A stretch of 64,000 nucleotides of DNA from an uncultured Clostridia bacterium (GTDB lineage Bacteria > Bacillota > Clostridia > Oscillospirales > Acutalibacteraceae). A program made the translations under genes and the position numbers. The stretch is taken from the NCBI GenBank assembly GCA_947165155.1, contig CAMUZI010000001.1, forward strand, positions 51,428 through 115,427. Reading direction: 5' to 3'. Of this stretch, positions 49,341 through 58,787 are shown piece by piece. Positions within the stretch are counted from its first letter, which is position 1; the number at the start of each line of letters is the position of its first letter. The notes under the pieces were generated by a model. The model was given only the letters and a program-made list of their open reading frames with translations, had not been told where the DNA came from and ran no database searches.

Positions 49341-51404
49341 TTAGTCCTTTCCATCACATGATAAACATACCGTTTTTTTACCTTTTGTGAACAGTGGCTC
49401 TCCACATTTTGGACAAAACTCACCAGTTGGAGGATACCATGACGCAAAATCGCATTTCGGATAATTTGAACACCCATAGAAATTTCTTCTTGTTTTGGTC
49501 AATTTCTTCACTATATCCCCACCACACTTGTGACACTTAACTCCCAAAGACTTACTAATTTTCTTTATATTCTTACACTCTGGATAATTTGAACATCCCA
49601 AGAATTTTCCAAACCTACTTCTTTTAACGACCATATGAGAACCACATAAATCGCATATCTCATCGGTTTCGTCCTCTTTTAGATGGATCTTCAAATCTTT
49701 AGTTTTTTCCTTGGCATCCTCTAAAGTATTCGCAAAATCATCATAAAAATTTTTTATGACATTCCGCCATTCAAACTTACCACTTTCAATCTGATCAAGG
49801 TCAGTTTCCATTTTTGCAGTGAAGCCAGCATCGACAACTGGTGAAAAATATTTTTCTAGCAAGTCGTTAACTATAATTCCGAGTTCAGAAACAAAAAACT
49901 TCTTATTTTCATTTATAACATACTCCCTACTCAATATGGTTGATATTATACTTGAGTAGGTTGAAGGACGTCCAACCCCATTTTCTTCCAGAGTTTTTAT
50001 AAGTGAAGCTTCACTAAATCTAGGAGGAGGCTCGGTAAAATGTTGAGTGTTTTCTAATTTTACAAGTTCACATTCTTGCCCCACGGCGAGCTCAGGTAGA
50101 ATATTTTTTTCTTCTTCCTTTGAATCTTTACTTTCCTCGTAAAGAACAGTGAAACCATCAAATTCAACACTCGAACCGGAAGACTTAAATATATAATCAT
50201 TAGCCGAAATTTTTACTCTTACGGTGTTCATTAAACAAGAAGACATCTGACTTGCAGTAAAACGATCCCATATCAACTTATAAAGCTTATACTGATCAAC
50301 ACTCAAATCACCTTTCAACTTAGAAGGTTCTAATGACGGAATTGATGGCCTAATTGCTTCGTGAGCATCTTGTGCATTGGCACTTTTCTTAAAAACTCTG
50401 CGCTTTTCAGGAAGATAACTACTCCCCCACTTCCCCTCTATGAACGAATAAATCTCACTTACCGCTTCATCAGAAACCCGTGTTGAATCAGTACGCATAT
50501 ATGTAATCAGACCAGTAAATCCATGCTCTTCAATTTTGAGCCCCTCATAAAGTTCTTGAGCAATTTTCATAGTCTTACGAGAGGTAAAATTAAGCTTACG
50601 AACAGCTTCTTGCTGCAAAGTTGAGGTTACAAAAGGCGCAGGAGGATTCTTCTTTCTTTTACCAAGTTTTACATCTGAAACAATGTACTTAGCGTCCTTT
50701 AAATTATCAAGTATCTTCTTAGAATCTTCTTCAGTTTTGAGTTCAATAGCTTCATTACCCTTGCCCCAAAAATTAGAGATAAATTGTTTAGAATCAGGCT
50801 CAGAGGAATTCAAAACTGCGGATATCGTCCAGTATTCTTCTGGTTTAAATTTCGCTATTTCTTTTTCTCTATCACTCAAAATTTTAAGAGCAACAGATTG
50901 AACACGCCCAGCAGATAGACCTTTATGAATTTTTTGGCACAAAAATGGGCTGAGTTTATATCCAACCAGACGGTCTAACACTCTTCTTGCTTGCTGAGAA
51001 TCCACAAGACTACTATTGATTCTCCTTATATTTTGCATTCCAGCCTTTACACCACTTTTGGTAATTTCGTTAAAAGTAACGCGATTTTCCTCAGAGGGGT
51101 CAAGCTTGAGAATATACGATAAATGCCAAGCAATAGCTTCACCCTCTCTATCGGGGTCCGTAGCTAATATCACCTTATCTGACTTAGAAGCTTTTTCTTT
51201 GAGCTTTTTTACAATCTCACGCTTATCCTTTATAACACTATAAGAAGGCTCAAAATTTTCTTCCAAATCAACGCCCAAGCGACTCTTAGGCAAATCTCTA
51301 ACATGTCCCATCGAAGCTACAACATCGAACTTGGAACCCAAATACTTCTTTATAGTTTTCGCTTTTGCAGGAGATTCAACAATTACAAGATTATTTTTTG
51401 ACAT
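49341..51404 (-). CDS. topA: DNA topoisomerase I
   Basis: NLVIVESPAKAKTIKKYLG, DPDREGEAIAWHL, TYMRTDSTRVS, C-terminal zinc ribbons. Confidence 0.96.
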   Translation of the reverse strand: MSKNNLVIVESPAKAKTIKKYLGSKFDVVASMGHVRDLPKSRLGVDLEENFEPSYSVIKDKREIVKKLKEKASKSDKVILATDPDREGEAIAWHLSYILKLDPSEENRVTFNEITKSGVKAGMQNIRRINSSLVDSQQARRVLDRLVGYKLSPFLCQKIHKGLSAGRVQSVALKILSDREKEIAKFKPEEYWTISAVLNSSEPDSKQFISNFWGKGNEAIELKTEEDSKKILDNLKDAKYIVSDVKLGKRKKNPPAPFVTSTLQQEAVRKLNFTSRKTMKIAQELYEGLKIEEHGFTGLITYMRTDSTRVSDEAVSEIYSFIEGKWGSSYLPEKRRVFKKSANAQDAHEAIRPSIPSLEPSKLKGDLSVDQYKLYKLIWDRFTASQMSSCLMNTVRVKISANDYIFKSSGSSVEFDGFTVLYEESKDSKEEEKNILPELAVGQECELVKLENTQHFTEPPPRFSEASLIKTLEENGVGRPSTYSSIISTILSREYVINENKKFFVSELGIIVNDLLEKYFSPVVDAGFTAKMETDLDQIESGKFEWRNVIKNFYDDFANTLEDAKEKTKDLKIHLKEDETDEICDLCGSHMVVKRSRFGKFLGCSNYPECKNIKKISKSLGVKCHKCGGDIVKKLTKTRRNFYGCSNYPKCDFASWYPPTGEFCPKCGEPLFTKGKKTVCLSCDGKD

Positions 51405-51459
51405 CAAGCACCCTAATTTCTAAGTTAATTAATTCACTCTCAATAATATTCCCATTATA

Positions 51460-51835
51460 TCTAACTGACAACTCTAACTACAACCAGCATAAAATCTACA
51501 TCTAACATAGTACAGTAGTCCGAAATTACATTTTTTATGATTTTTTCTTCCAGAATAGAGCAATCTGCCTCCATCATCAGCAATCCACTCACCAAAAAAT
51601 CATGGCAACCAAATAAATATTCACTAATTAAAATAAATCATCACACTTGACTGACAATTTTACCCACAATCGATATGTGCCCACATCTGATATGATACAA
51701 TAATCCAAAGTTAAATTCTTTATAACTTCTTCCCCAAAAATAGAACAATATACCTCCATCATCAGCAATCCACTCACAAAAAAATCGCGGTAACCATAAA
51801 TGTTTACCAATTAACATAGATTATCACACTTGACT
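51460..51835 (-). repeat. Degraded iscU/topA junction repeats (3 iterations including the real one, ~183-186 bp period)
   Basis: CTGACAA(C/T)T(C/T)TA.C(T/C)ACAA at 51465, 51651, 51834; ORF 51628-51810 is a decayed copy of the iscU 3' end. Confidence 0.8.
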
Positions 51836-52237
51836 GACAATTTTACCCACAATCGGAACAGGATCGACTCCCAGCCTAACATAGTAATCTGAAATTGCAC
51901 TCTTTATGGCTTCTTCTGCTAGAACAGAACAATGTATCTTAATTGCTGGCAATCCACCTAACGCTTTTAGAACATCTTGATTTTTAATCTTTAACGCGTC
52001 AGAGATTTTTTTCCCCTTTATCATAGTAGTCGCCATCGAACTCGAAGCAATAGCAGCAACACATCCAAAAGTTTTGAATTTAACATCACATATAACATCA
52101 TCTTCGATTTTAACATACATCTTCATAACATCACCACACCTAGTATTTCCCACTTCACCAATTCCATTAGCATCTTTCAGCTCTCCCATGTTCCTTGGAT
52201 TAGTGAAATGGTCAATAACAATAGGTGTATACTCCAT
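51824..52237 (-). CDS. Iron-sulfur cluster scaffold protein, NifU/IscU N-terminal type
   Basis: YTPIVIDHFTNPRNMGEL, GNTRCGDVMKMYVKI, FKTFGCVAAIASSSMATTMIKGK, IHCSVLAEEAI. Confidence 0.9.
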   Translation of the reverse strand: MEYTPIVIDHFTNPRNMGELKDANGIGEVGNTRCGDVMKMYVKIEDDVICDVKFKTFGCVAAIASSSMATTMIKGKKISDALKIKNQDVLKALGGLPAIKIHCSVLAEEAIKSAISDYYVRLGVDPVPIVGKIVSQV

Positions 52238-52251
52238 AAAAAATCTCCAAA

Positions 52252-53151
52252 CTATTTCAAAATATCTGCAACTTCCTGAGCAAAATTATCAACCTTCTTC
52301 TCCAAGCCTTCCCCACGTTCATAACGTATGAACTTAGAAATTGATACCTTACTTCCAATTTCGCCAGAGACTTTCTCAACATACTTAGAGACGTTCATAG
52401 AGGAATCTTTTACAAAAATTTGCTCCAACAAACAATTTTCCTGATAGTATTTATTTAGTCTTCCCTCAACCATACGTTCTGCAATGTTCTTAGGCTTCCC
52501 TTGCGATATTGCTTGCTCAGTTAAAATTTTTCTTTCATGATCTAAAACATCTGAAGGGACATCGCCTTTTTTGAGGTAAAGCGGATGCGCAGCAGCTATT
52601 TGCATGGCTACATCTTTTGACATTTCTGTAAATTTTTCATTTTCATAAACACTCGAATCACAATCAAACTTAACTAAAACAGCAATTTTTCCTCCAGCAT
52701 GGACATAAGAAGACGTTACACCCTCAAAAAAATCACACCGACGTATCTTGATATTCTCTCCAATTTTTAAAATTTTTTCGTTTAGAATATCACGAACTTT
52801 TCTACCATCAGAAGATATCTCCATAAGTTCTTCTACATTCGAAACACGATTTTTCAATACTAAAGAAGCACATGATGAAACAAAGTTTTTAAATTCATCA
52901 TTCCTAGCTACAAAATCAGTTTCCGAGTTTACTTCTACAATTGCCCCGCCCGAAGGATCAGACATAGAAAACGCAATCCCCTCAGAAGCTATTCTTCCAG
53001 ATTTTTTTGTCGCGGCAGCTAAGCCTTTTTCTCTCAGATAATCAATAGCTTTATCCATATCCCCATCAGAGTGAACAAGAGCATTTTTGCAGTCCATCAT
53101 ACCGCATCCAGTTTTCTCTCTCAATTTTTTGACGTCTAACGCACTAAACAT
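52252..53151 (-). CDS. tsf: Elongation factor Ts
   Basis: VKKLREKTGCGMMDCKNAL, VNSETDFVARN. Confidence 0.96.
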   Translation of the reverse strand: MFSALDVKKLREKTGCGMMDCKNALVHSDGDMDKAIDYLREKGLAAATKKSGRIASEGIAFSMSDPSGGAIVEVNSETDFVARNDEFKNFVSSCASLVLKNRVSNVEELMEISSDGRKVRDILNEKILKIGENIKIRRCDFFEGVTSSYVHAGGKIAVLVKFDCDSSVYENEKFTEMSKDVAMQIAAAHPLYLKKGDVPSDVLDHERKILTEQAISQGKPKNIAERMVEGRLNKYYQENCLLEQIFVKDSSMNVSKYVEKVSGEIGSKVSISKFIRYERGEGLEKKVDNFAQEVADILK

Positions 53152-53171
53152 AAAACCACCTCAAAAATAAA

Positions 53172-53942
53172 TTACTCAGATTTAGGAGTTTCAACTTCAA
53201 TTTTAGTCGCAAAATCAGAAACCGAAAAATCCATATTTGCTTGCTCTTCAACCGGAATTTCACCTTCATGTCCTTCAATAACAGCATTTGACATCGTGTG
53301 GCAGAAAAGACGAACGGCACGAACAGCATCATCATTTCCAGGAATAACACAATCAAGTTCATCGGGGTCACAATTTGTATCACAGACTCCGACTACAGGT
53401 ATATTTAATTTATGCGCTTCCAAAATTGCTATATGCTCTTTCTTAGGATCAATCACGAACAATGCACCAGGAAGCCCCTTCATATTACGTATACCACCGA
53501 ACTTTTTATTGAGTTTTTCAATTTCGAGCTCAACATCACTTGCTTCCTTTTTGGTCATAAGATCTAAAGTGCCGTCGGCCTTCATTTTTTCTAGTTGTGA
53601 AAGTCTAGAAACGCGAGAACGAATTGTATTTAAATTCGTCAAAGTTCCACCTAACCAACGCGAATCCACATAAGGCATACCACATCGAGTTGCTTCCTCT
53701 TTTATAGCTTCTTTAGCTTGTTTTTTAGTACCAACAAATAGAATTTCTTTTTTTTGCTCACTTAAATCTTTAACGTACTCGTATGCGCGGTCCAACATGT
53801 AAGAAGATTTTTGCAAATCAATAATATGAATTCCGTTTCTCTGAGTATAAATATACTCTTTCATTTTAGGATTCCACCTTCTCGTCTGATGCCCAAAATG
53901 GACTCCAGATTCGAGCAATTGTTTCATAGAAACCACTGGCAT
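53172..53942 (-). CDS. rpsB: 30S ribosomal protein S2
   Basis: [40 protein letters not shown]. Confidence 0.97.
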   Translation of the reverse strand: MPVVSMKQLLESGVHFGHQTRRWNPKMKEYIYTQRNGIHIIDLQKSSYMLDRAYEYVKDLSEQKKEILFVGTKKQAKEAIKEEATRCGMPYVDSRWLGGTLTNLNTIRSRVSRLSQLEKMKADGTLDLMTKKEASDVELEIEKLNKKFGGIRNMKGLPGALFVIDPKKEHIAILEAHKLNIPVVGVCDTNCDPDELDCVIPGNDDAVRAVRLFCHTMSNAVIEGHEGEIPVEEQANMDFSVSDFATKIEVETPKSE

Positions 53943-54089
53943 AACACCACTCCTTAATTTAGTTTATTCATCCGCCCGACCAAAACTGAACTAACCAAAA
54001 GGCACAAATTCAGCGACATCGAGGCGTGCTTAATATCAGCCCTTATATGTTAACATAGCAAAATCACTTTTACAACAGTTGATTTTAGA

Positions 54090-54538
54090 GGCAGTGCTAA
54101 AAGTGAATAAAAGAGAAATAATCATAGTACAAAAACAATAAAAGTGGGTAAACAACCATATTTAAACATTTAGACCAGCAATAAGTTTTGCGAGAAAAAC
54201 GTGCAAGGTAATAGCGAAGAAGATGGTTCATACGTTCAACATCATAGTATAAGATTTGCCAATGAAATGCTTGTGTGCGGAAATAATATCTTAAACTGTG
54301 AACCTATCAGTAGCATAAAATTCAGAATGGACACGCGAAATATTTTGACAAAGCTTTTCAAAACTTTTAGAGCTACAGTCACCTAATAGAATGATCACAT
54401 CACAGTATCTACATTCGTATCTTTACATCCCTCTGTGAAATTAATTTTTGGTTTTTCCTCTATCTCCACGTTTTGGACATTTCCTCTCTTCCACTATGCT
54501 TTGTATTTTACACCATCTATTTACTTTTAGCAGTGCCA
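54090..54538 (-). mobile_element. Internally deleted, degenerate IS1-like element (~449 bp)
   Basis: TIRs GGCAGTGCTAAAAGTGAATA / CATCTATTTACTTTTAGCAGTGCC; minus-strand fragments KCPKRGDRGKTK, SFEKLCQNISRV, FLAKLIAGLNV. Confidence 0.75.
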
Positions 54539-54650
54539 TGCCCAAATGAAGATTTTTATTGACAAAAAAACGAAAATGTGATTTAATGACGCTGAGTTGT
54601 GATTTGCTGAGTCACAATTAAGACTATGTTTATTTAGAGGAGGTTTTCTT

Positions 54651-55415
54651 ATGAAGTCAGCGAGGAAGTTATTAGTAAGTGCACTGGCATCTGCTGTTTT
54701 GTGTTCGCCCGTAGCTCACGCTTTACCGGTTGGTGCGATGGTGGGTATTGCCGGAGGATCAGTTGCTGGTGTGGCTACTTTGGCTACTATTATTAATGTT
54801 GCTTGTTCAAAGAAAGGTGAAAAACCGGTTGAGGGGAGTTATTGCGCTGAAAGTTCCAATTTAAACTCTCAGAGTGTGCCTAGCAAGGAATATAAGATTA
54901 TAGACGCTAAAGATGTGATTACTAAAGCTCTTGGTGAGGGTAAATGCGAGGTCTTGCTCAATTGTAAGCATTACTTCAAATTTGATTTTACTGAGAGTAA
55001 ATCCGAATTTAAAGGGTTTGACGATCAGTTCTTAAAGTGTGTAACTAATCTGAAGTTAACTCTCAAAGGAAAAACTGAAGCGCTGTCAGACAAAGAGGCT
55101 ATATCTTCATTTTTGAACAATAGGGATACCCAAATTAATAATTGGTACTCAGAAGGCGTCGTAAATGATCTTGAAGGAGGTTTTGAACCAATTGCCATTG
55201 GATTCCCTGAGTGGTATTCGGTTGCCCTGGTTTCCAATAAGGATGAGAAGGAGAAGAATTTCTGGGGTAACGGGCTCATATATTCTGACAATCACCATGG
55301 CAATTCGTATCAAATCTATGTTTCGAATGATTACAAGTTAGTTAAGATTTGTTATTGCGACAATTATGGTACATGTGGATTTGAGGCCATAATTGATGTT
55401 TTGGGAAATCAGTAA
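54651..55415 (+). CDS. Exported/membrane protein of unknown function
   Basis: GAGGAGG RBS; signal peptide and second hydrophobic segment VGAMVGIAGGSVAGVATLATIINVA; own terminator. Confidence 0.8.
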   Translation: MKSARKLLVSALASAVLCSPVAHALPVGAMVGIAGGSVAGVATLATIINVACSKKGEKPVEGSYCAESSNLNSQSVPSKEYKIIDAKDVITKALGEGKCEVLLNCKHYFKFDFTESKSEFKGFDDQFLKCVTNLKLTLKGKTEALSDKEAISSFLNNRDTQINNWYSEGVVNDLEGGFEPIAIGFPEWYSVALVSNKDEKEKNFWGNGLIYSDNHHGNSYQIYVSNDYKLVKICYCDNYGTCGFEAIIDVLGNQ

Positions 55416-55432
55416 TTTCCTTTTCAGGCTAT

Positions 55433-55462
55433 CGTACACCACACTTGTGGTGTACGTTTTAT
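55433..55462 (+). terminator. Intrinsic terminator
   Basis: CGTACACCAC-ACTT-GTGGTGTACG-TTTT. Confidence 0.9.
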
Positions 55463-55563
55463 TTATTCTAAGAGACAATATAAATGGCGAAGCGTTTGAA
55501 TCTGACATCAATATTTAAACACTCCGCCACATTCGGAAGATTTTTTGAATCTTTATTTTTTAG

Positions 55564-57438
55564 TTAAGAATCTGTTGATGTTATTGGTTTGAATGCTCTT
55601 CCGCCACCTTCGAAAAATCTTCCAAATAACTCACAAAACTGAAGCCTCATTACTTGCATTCCTACTAAAAATGCTTCAAAACAAGTCACAAACAGATTTC
55701 CAATTATTACAGTAATTGCGTACCCTATTGGCGAAAAACCTTCTGCAAGTGAAAACACTACCATCATCATTCCGGCGTGCACGAAAATGAAAACTCCAAT
55801 TCTTATGAATGATATCGTATTCGTGAAATACCCTAAAAATATGTCGAACATCTCAAAAAACTGAGTTAACACATAATCTTTCCAATCTATTTTGAAGTTT
55901 TTCTTTATGGCTTCTTTTAAAAATATCAAAACAGCGCACGATGACACAGTTATCATAGGTATGCTCGTCATTGATTTGCCAGATAAAGTGCCAATTAGCA
56001 TCGAAATGAGTGAAAGATACAATAAGATTCCACATAATCCACTATGAGATAAAATCGCTTCTTTGATGTCTCCTCTTCTAATATTTGCGTATATATTTAT
56101 GCACATTGCCAATACTAGACTGATGACTCCAATCGCTATTGATGAACTTATTATTGTCATAGGAGATTCCATTACTCTTATTGGGTGTAATTTTATGGCG
56201 TTATAAAATGGTGTGAGAAGCTCTTCAAAACCAAAAATCGAACCTACTACAAATCCGAATATCGACGACGAAATTCCGCAAGTAGCAATTACTCCTCCAA
56301 CTTTTATATTCTTTATTTTATACAAAAACATCCCTATGAGAAATAAAATCAGCCCTTGTCCAACATCAGCGAACATTATCCCAAATATTATAGTATATGT
56401 TATAGCTACAAACGTCGTGGGATCTATATCTGAATATTTAGGTAAGCCATATGTTGAAACAAAAAATTCAAATGGAGAAAAAATCTTATTATTCTTCAAT
56501 TTTGTAGGAGGTGAAAACTCTAGAATTTCCTCCCCAGATTCGACTGAATATTCTACTCTGGAAATTTTTTTTAGCTTATCGGTCAGGGACGAAACAAATA
56601 CCAAAGGTACCCATCCAACTATAACGAAATTATCATTGTACACTTTCGCGTATTTTTTTATCTCCTCGTTTTTCTCGTACATTTTAAGTTTATTATAAAC
56701 GCCGGAACACGAATTTTTCTGATATTCCCAGAATTTTTCCAACCCGTCTTCGAGTTTTTTTATACTTTCACTAATCAATTTATTTTTTTCGATTAGCTTT
56801 TCGGCTTCCTCTTTTGGAGTCAAACTTAAATTAGAAAATTTAAACTCTGTAAACTGAATCTTTGATGAAATATCCAAAAATTCCGAATAAAACTCCTCTG
56901 AAATGAAAACGATACAGTATTTAAAATCTCCTTGCGCATTTACCTCAGAAATTAAAAACTTATCTTCAGCGTTTTCTGTCGATCTTATCCTACCCAAATT
57001 ATTTTCCGATATCTTTATAAATTTGACTTTTAAATACTCACAATTTTGAAATTCTGAGATTTTTTGCTCGATATCTTCAAATGGTCTCAAATTGTTGATA
57101 ATTTCATTGTTGATCTCCAGTTGTGCTTTCAAATTGTTTAATTTAAGATACGTTTTCTTGCATTTTTCTGATAGCCCAGATACATACTTCGATATCTGCT
57201 TTTTATTTAGTACACATGGAGAACTATTTTTATCAATCTTCTTGCCCATCTGTTCAGAAATTCCATTAAGCTCCTCCATTAGTGATAGTGAAGTATCACT
57301 ACCAGAAAAATTACTAAATTTATCGGCATCTTTAAAAAATAGATCTACATTATCAGGCTCAAATGCTCCAAGACTAGAACACGCAGAAGCTACAGAATCA
57401 AGTTCGTTGAGAAACCCAATTATACTTACTAATCTCAT
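55564..57438 (-). CDS. V-type ATPase subunit I
   Basis: MRLVSIIGFLNELDSVASACSSLGAFE N-terminus; C-terminal TM region (FGIMFADVGQGLILFLIG, SFIRIGVFIFVHAGMM). Confidence 0.88.
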   Translation of the reverse strand: MRLVSIIGFLNELDSVASACSSLGAFEPDNVDLFFKDADKFSNFSGSDTSLSLMEELNGISEQMGKKIDKNSSPCVLNKKQISKYVSGLSEKCKKTYLKLNNLKAQLEINNEIINNLRPFEDIEQKISEFQNCEYLKVKFIKISENNLGRIRSTENAEDKFLISEVNAQGDFKYCIVFISEEFYSEFLDISSKIQFTEFKFSNLSLTPKEEAEKLIEKNKLISESIKKLEDGLEKFWEYQKNSCSGVYNKLKMYEKNEEIKKYAKVYNDNFVIVGWVPLVFVSSLTDKLKKISRVEYSVESGEEILEFSPPTKLKNNKIFSPFEFFVSTYGLPKYSDIDPTTFVAITYTIIFGIMFADVGQGLILFLIGMFLYKIKNIKVGGVIATCGISSSIFGFVVGSIFGFEELLTPFYNAIKLHPIRVMESPMTIISSSIAIGVISLVLAMCINIYANIRRGDIKEAILSHSGLCGILLYLSLISMLIGTLSGKSMTSIPMITVSSCAVLIFLKEAIKKNFKIDWKDYVLTQFFEMFDIFLGYFTNTISFIRIGVFIFVHAGMMMVVFSLAEGFSPIGYAITVIIGNLFVTCFEAFLVGMQVMRLQFCELFGRFFEGGGRAFKPITSTDS

Positions 57439-57467
57439 TCCAACTACAGACACAATTAAACACACTC

Positions 57468-58457
57468 CTACTTTATTAGCATTTCTTCAATTTTTTCACG
57501 ATCTAAATCGTATCTCACACCCTCAATTATGTTTATAACGTTCATTATTTCGATCTCTCTGAGTAATATATAAGAAAGTCCTATCACTTCTGTCATATTT
57601 GAGTATCTTATATTATGTTTTGCCCAATTAAAGCGAATTATCTTAGAAAATTTCTCCAAATCGCTTATGTTCGAAATTTCACTTCCAAACGTCCCCTTCA
57701 AATCAGATTCCTCTAAATTATACTTATTGAATTTATAATCTCCGAATTGAAAGATAATTCTAGAAATATAATCATCTGGAGCATTAAATATTTTTCTAAC
57801 TCGAAGTATCCTGACAGTATTTATTATATCCACATAGTCATACAAAAATTTCTTTATACCGTTTATCGAATCACGATTCAGTTTGTATATCGAAGAAAGG
57901 ATCATTTCAAAAAGATAATTATACAAGGAAGTCTCAACAATGTTTATATCAAATTCTCCGTTATCGCTGCATGACGATAAAATTTTGTAATACTCTGAAT
58001 GTGCTAACTTCAAAAGAAGCTCATTGTAGGTGTTTATGGTATAAAATTCAGAGAAGTTAATTTTAGATTTAGACTGAAGAAAACGAGGAAGGAAACTTTC
58101 AAAATTTTTCGAATTTCCAGATTTTAGAAATATCAAAAATTTTCCTATCTTTTTTATCTCAGATCTTATTAAAATGTATCTGAAAATTTTCTTGCTGAAT
58201 TTTAGATCGTAATTTGCTAGACAAGAAAGATCTTCAAAAAAACTTTGCATTAAGGCTTCTTCTAGCTTTCCTCTGTGAATTTCCTCTCTGACCATCTTAG
58301 AAACTGAATTAGAATAAAGTTGCTTATTTTTTAAATATAACGCTATATCGTTGACATTCTTGCAGGATAGCAACATTTTATAATCATTATCAGATAATTT
58401 TTTAGCATATCTAGCTCTGATTTTAACTAATATAGCATTTGATAAAGACCTAATCAT
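57468..58457 (-). CDS. V-type ATPase subunit C
   Basis: SNAILVKIRARYAKKLSDNDYKMLLSCKNVNDIALYLKN; position between coiled-coil subunit and subunit I. Confidence 0.82.
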   Translation of the reverse strand: MIRSLSNAILVKIRARYAKKLSDNDYKMLLSCKNVNDIALYLKNKQLYSNSVSKMVREEIHRGKLEEALMQSFFEDLSCLANYDLKFSKKIFRYILIRSEIKKIGKFLIFLKSGNSKNFESFLPRFLQSKSKINFSEFYTINTYNELLLKLAHSEYYKILSSCSDNGEFDINIVETSLYNYLFEMILSSIYKLNRDSINGIKKFLYDYVDIINTVRILRVRKIFNAPDDYISRIIFQFGDYKFNKYNLEESDLKGTFGSEISNISDLEKFSKIIRFNWAKHNIRYSNMTEVIGLSYILLREIEIMNVINIIEGVRYDLDREKIEEMLIK

Positions 58458-58777
58458 AGTTGGCTCTCTATAACGTTATTAAACAAAGTCTCGCTCCATT
58501 CTTCTTTTAGCTCTTGATAAACCGAATTTATCCTATCTAAAATCTGCTGACTTTCCCTCTGAATTTTACTGATTTCTATTCCAGCCTTAGAATCTTCGAT
58601 CTTCTCTATCACCTTTTTGTTCATCATAACTTTATATCGATAATCAGATTCGCGCTTTTTTAAAAATTCATCCATTCGGTTCGAAGATTGTATTTTCAAT
58701 TCTTCAGTGCTTTTCATATTATCTTTAGTAAGTTTATCAGCTTCTAAAATTTCTTTGACAACATCTTTGATAGCCAT
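58454..58777 (-). CDS. V-type ATPase G/H-like coiled-coil subunit
   Basis: Helical AIKDVVKEILEADKLTKDNMKS..., heads the ATPase genes. Confidence 0.6.
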   Translation of the reverse strand: MAIKDVVKEILEADKLTKDNMKSTEELKIQSSNRMDEFLKKRESDYRYKVMMNKKVIEKIEDSKAGIEISKIQRESQQILDRINSVYQELKEEWSETLFNNVIESQL

Positions 58778-58787
58778 ACACAACACC

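Noticed and set aside
51628-51810. 60-aa ORF downstream of the iscU-like gene as a real small gene
   Set aside because: It is a degraded tandem copy of the iscU 3' end.
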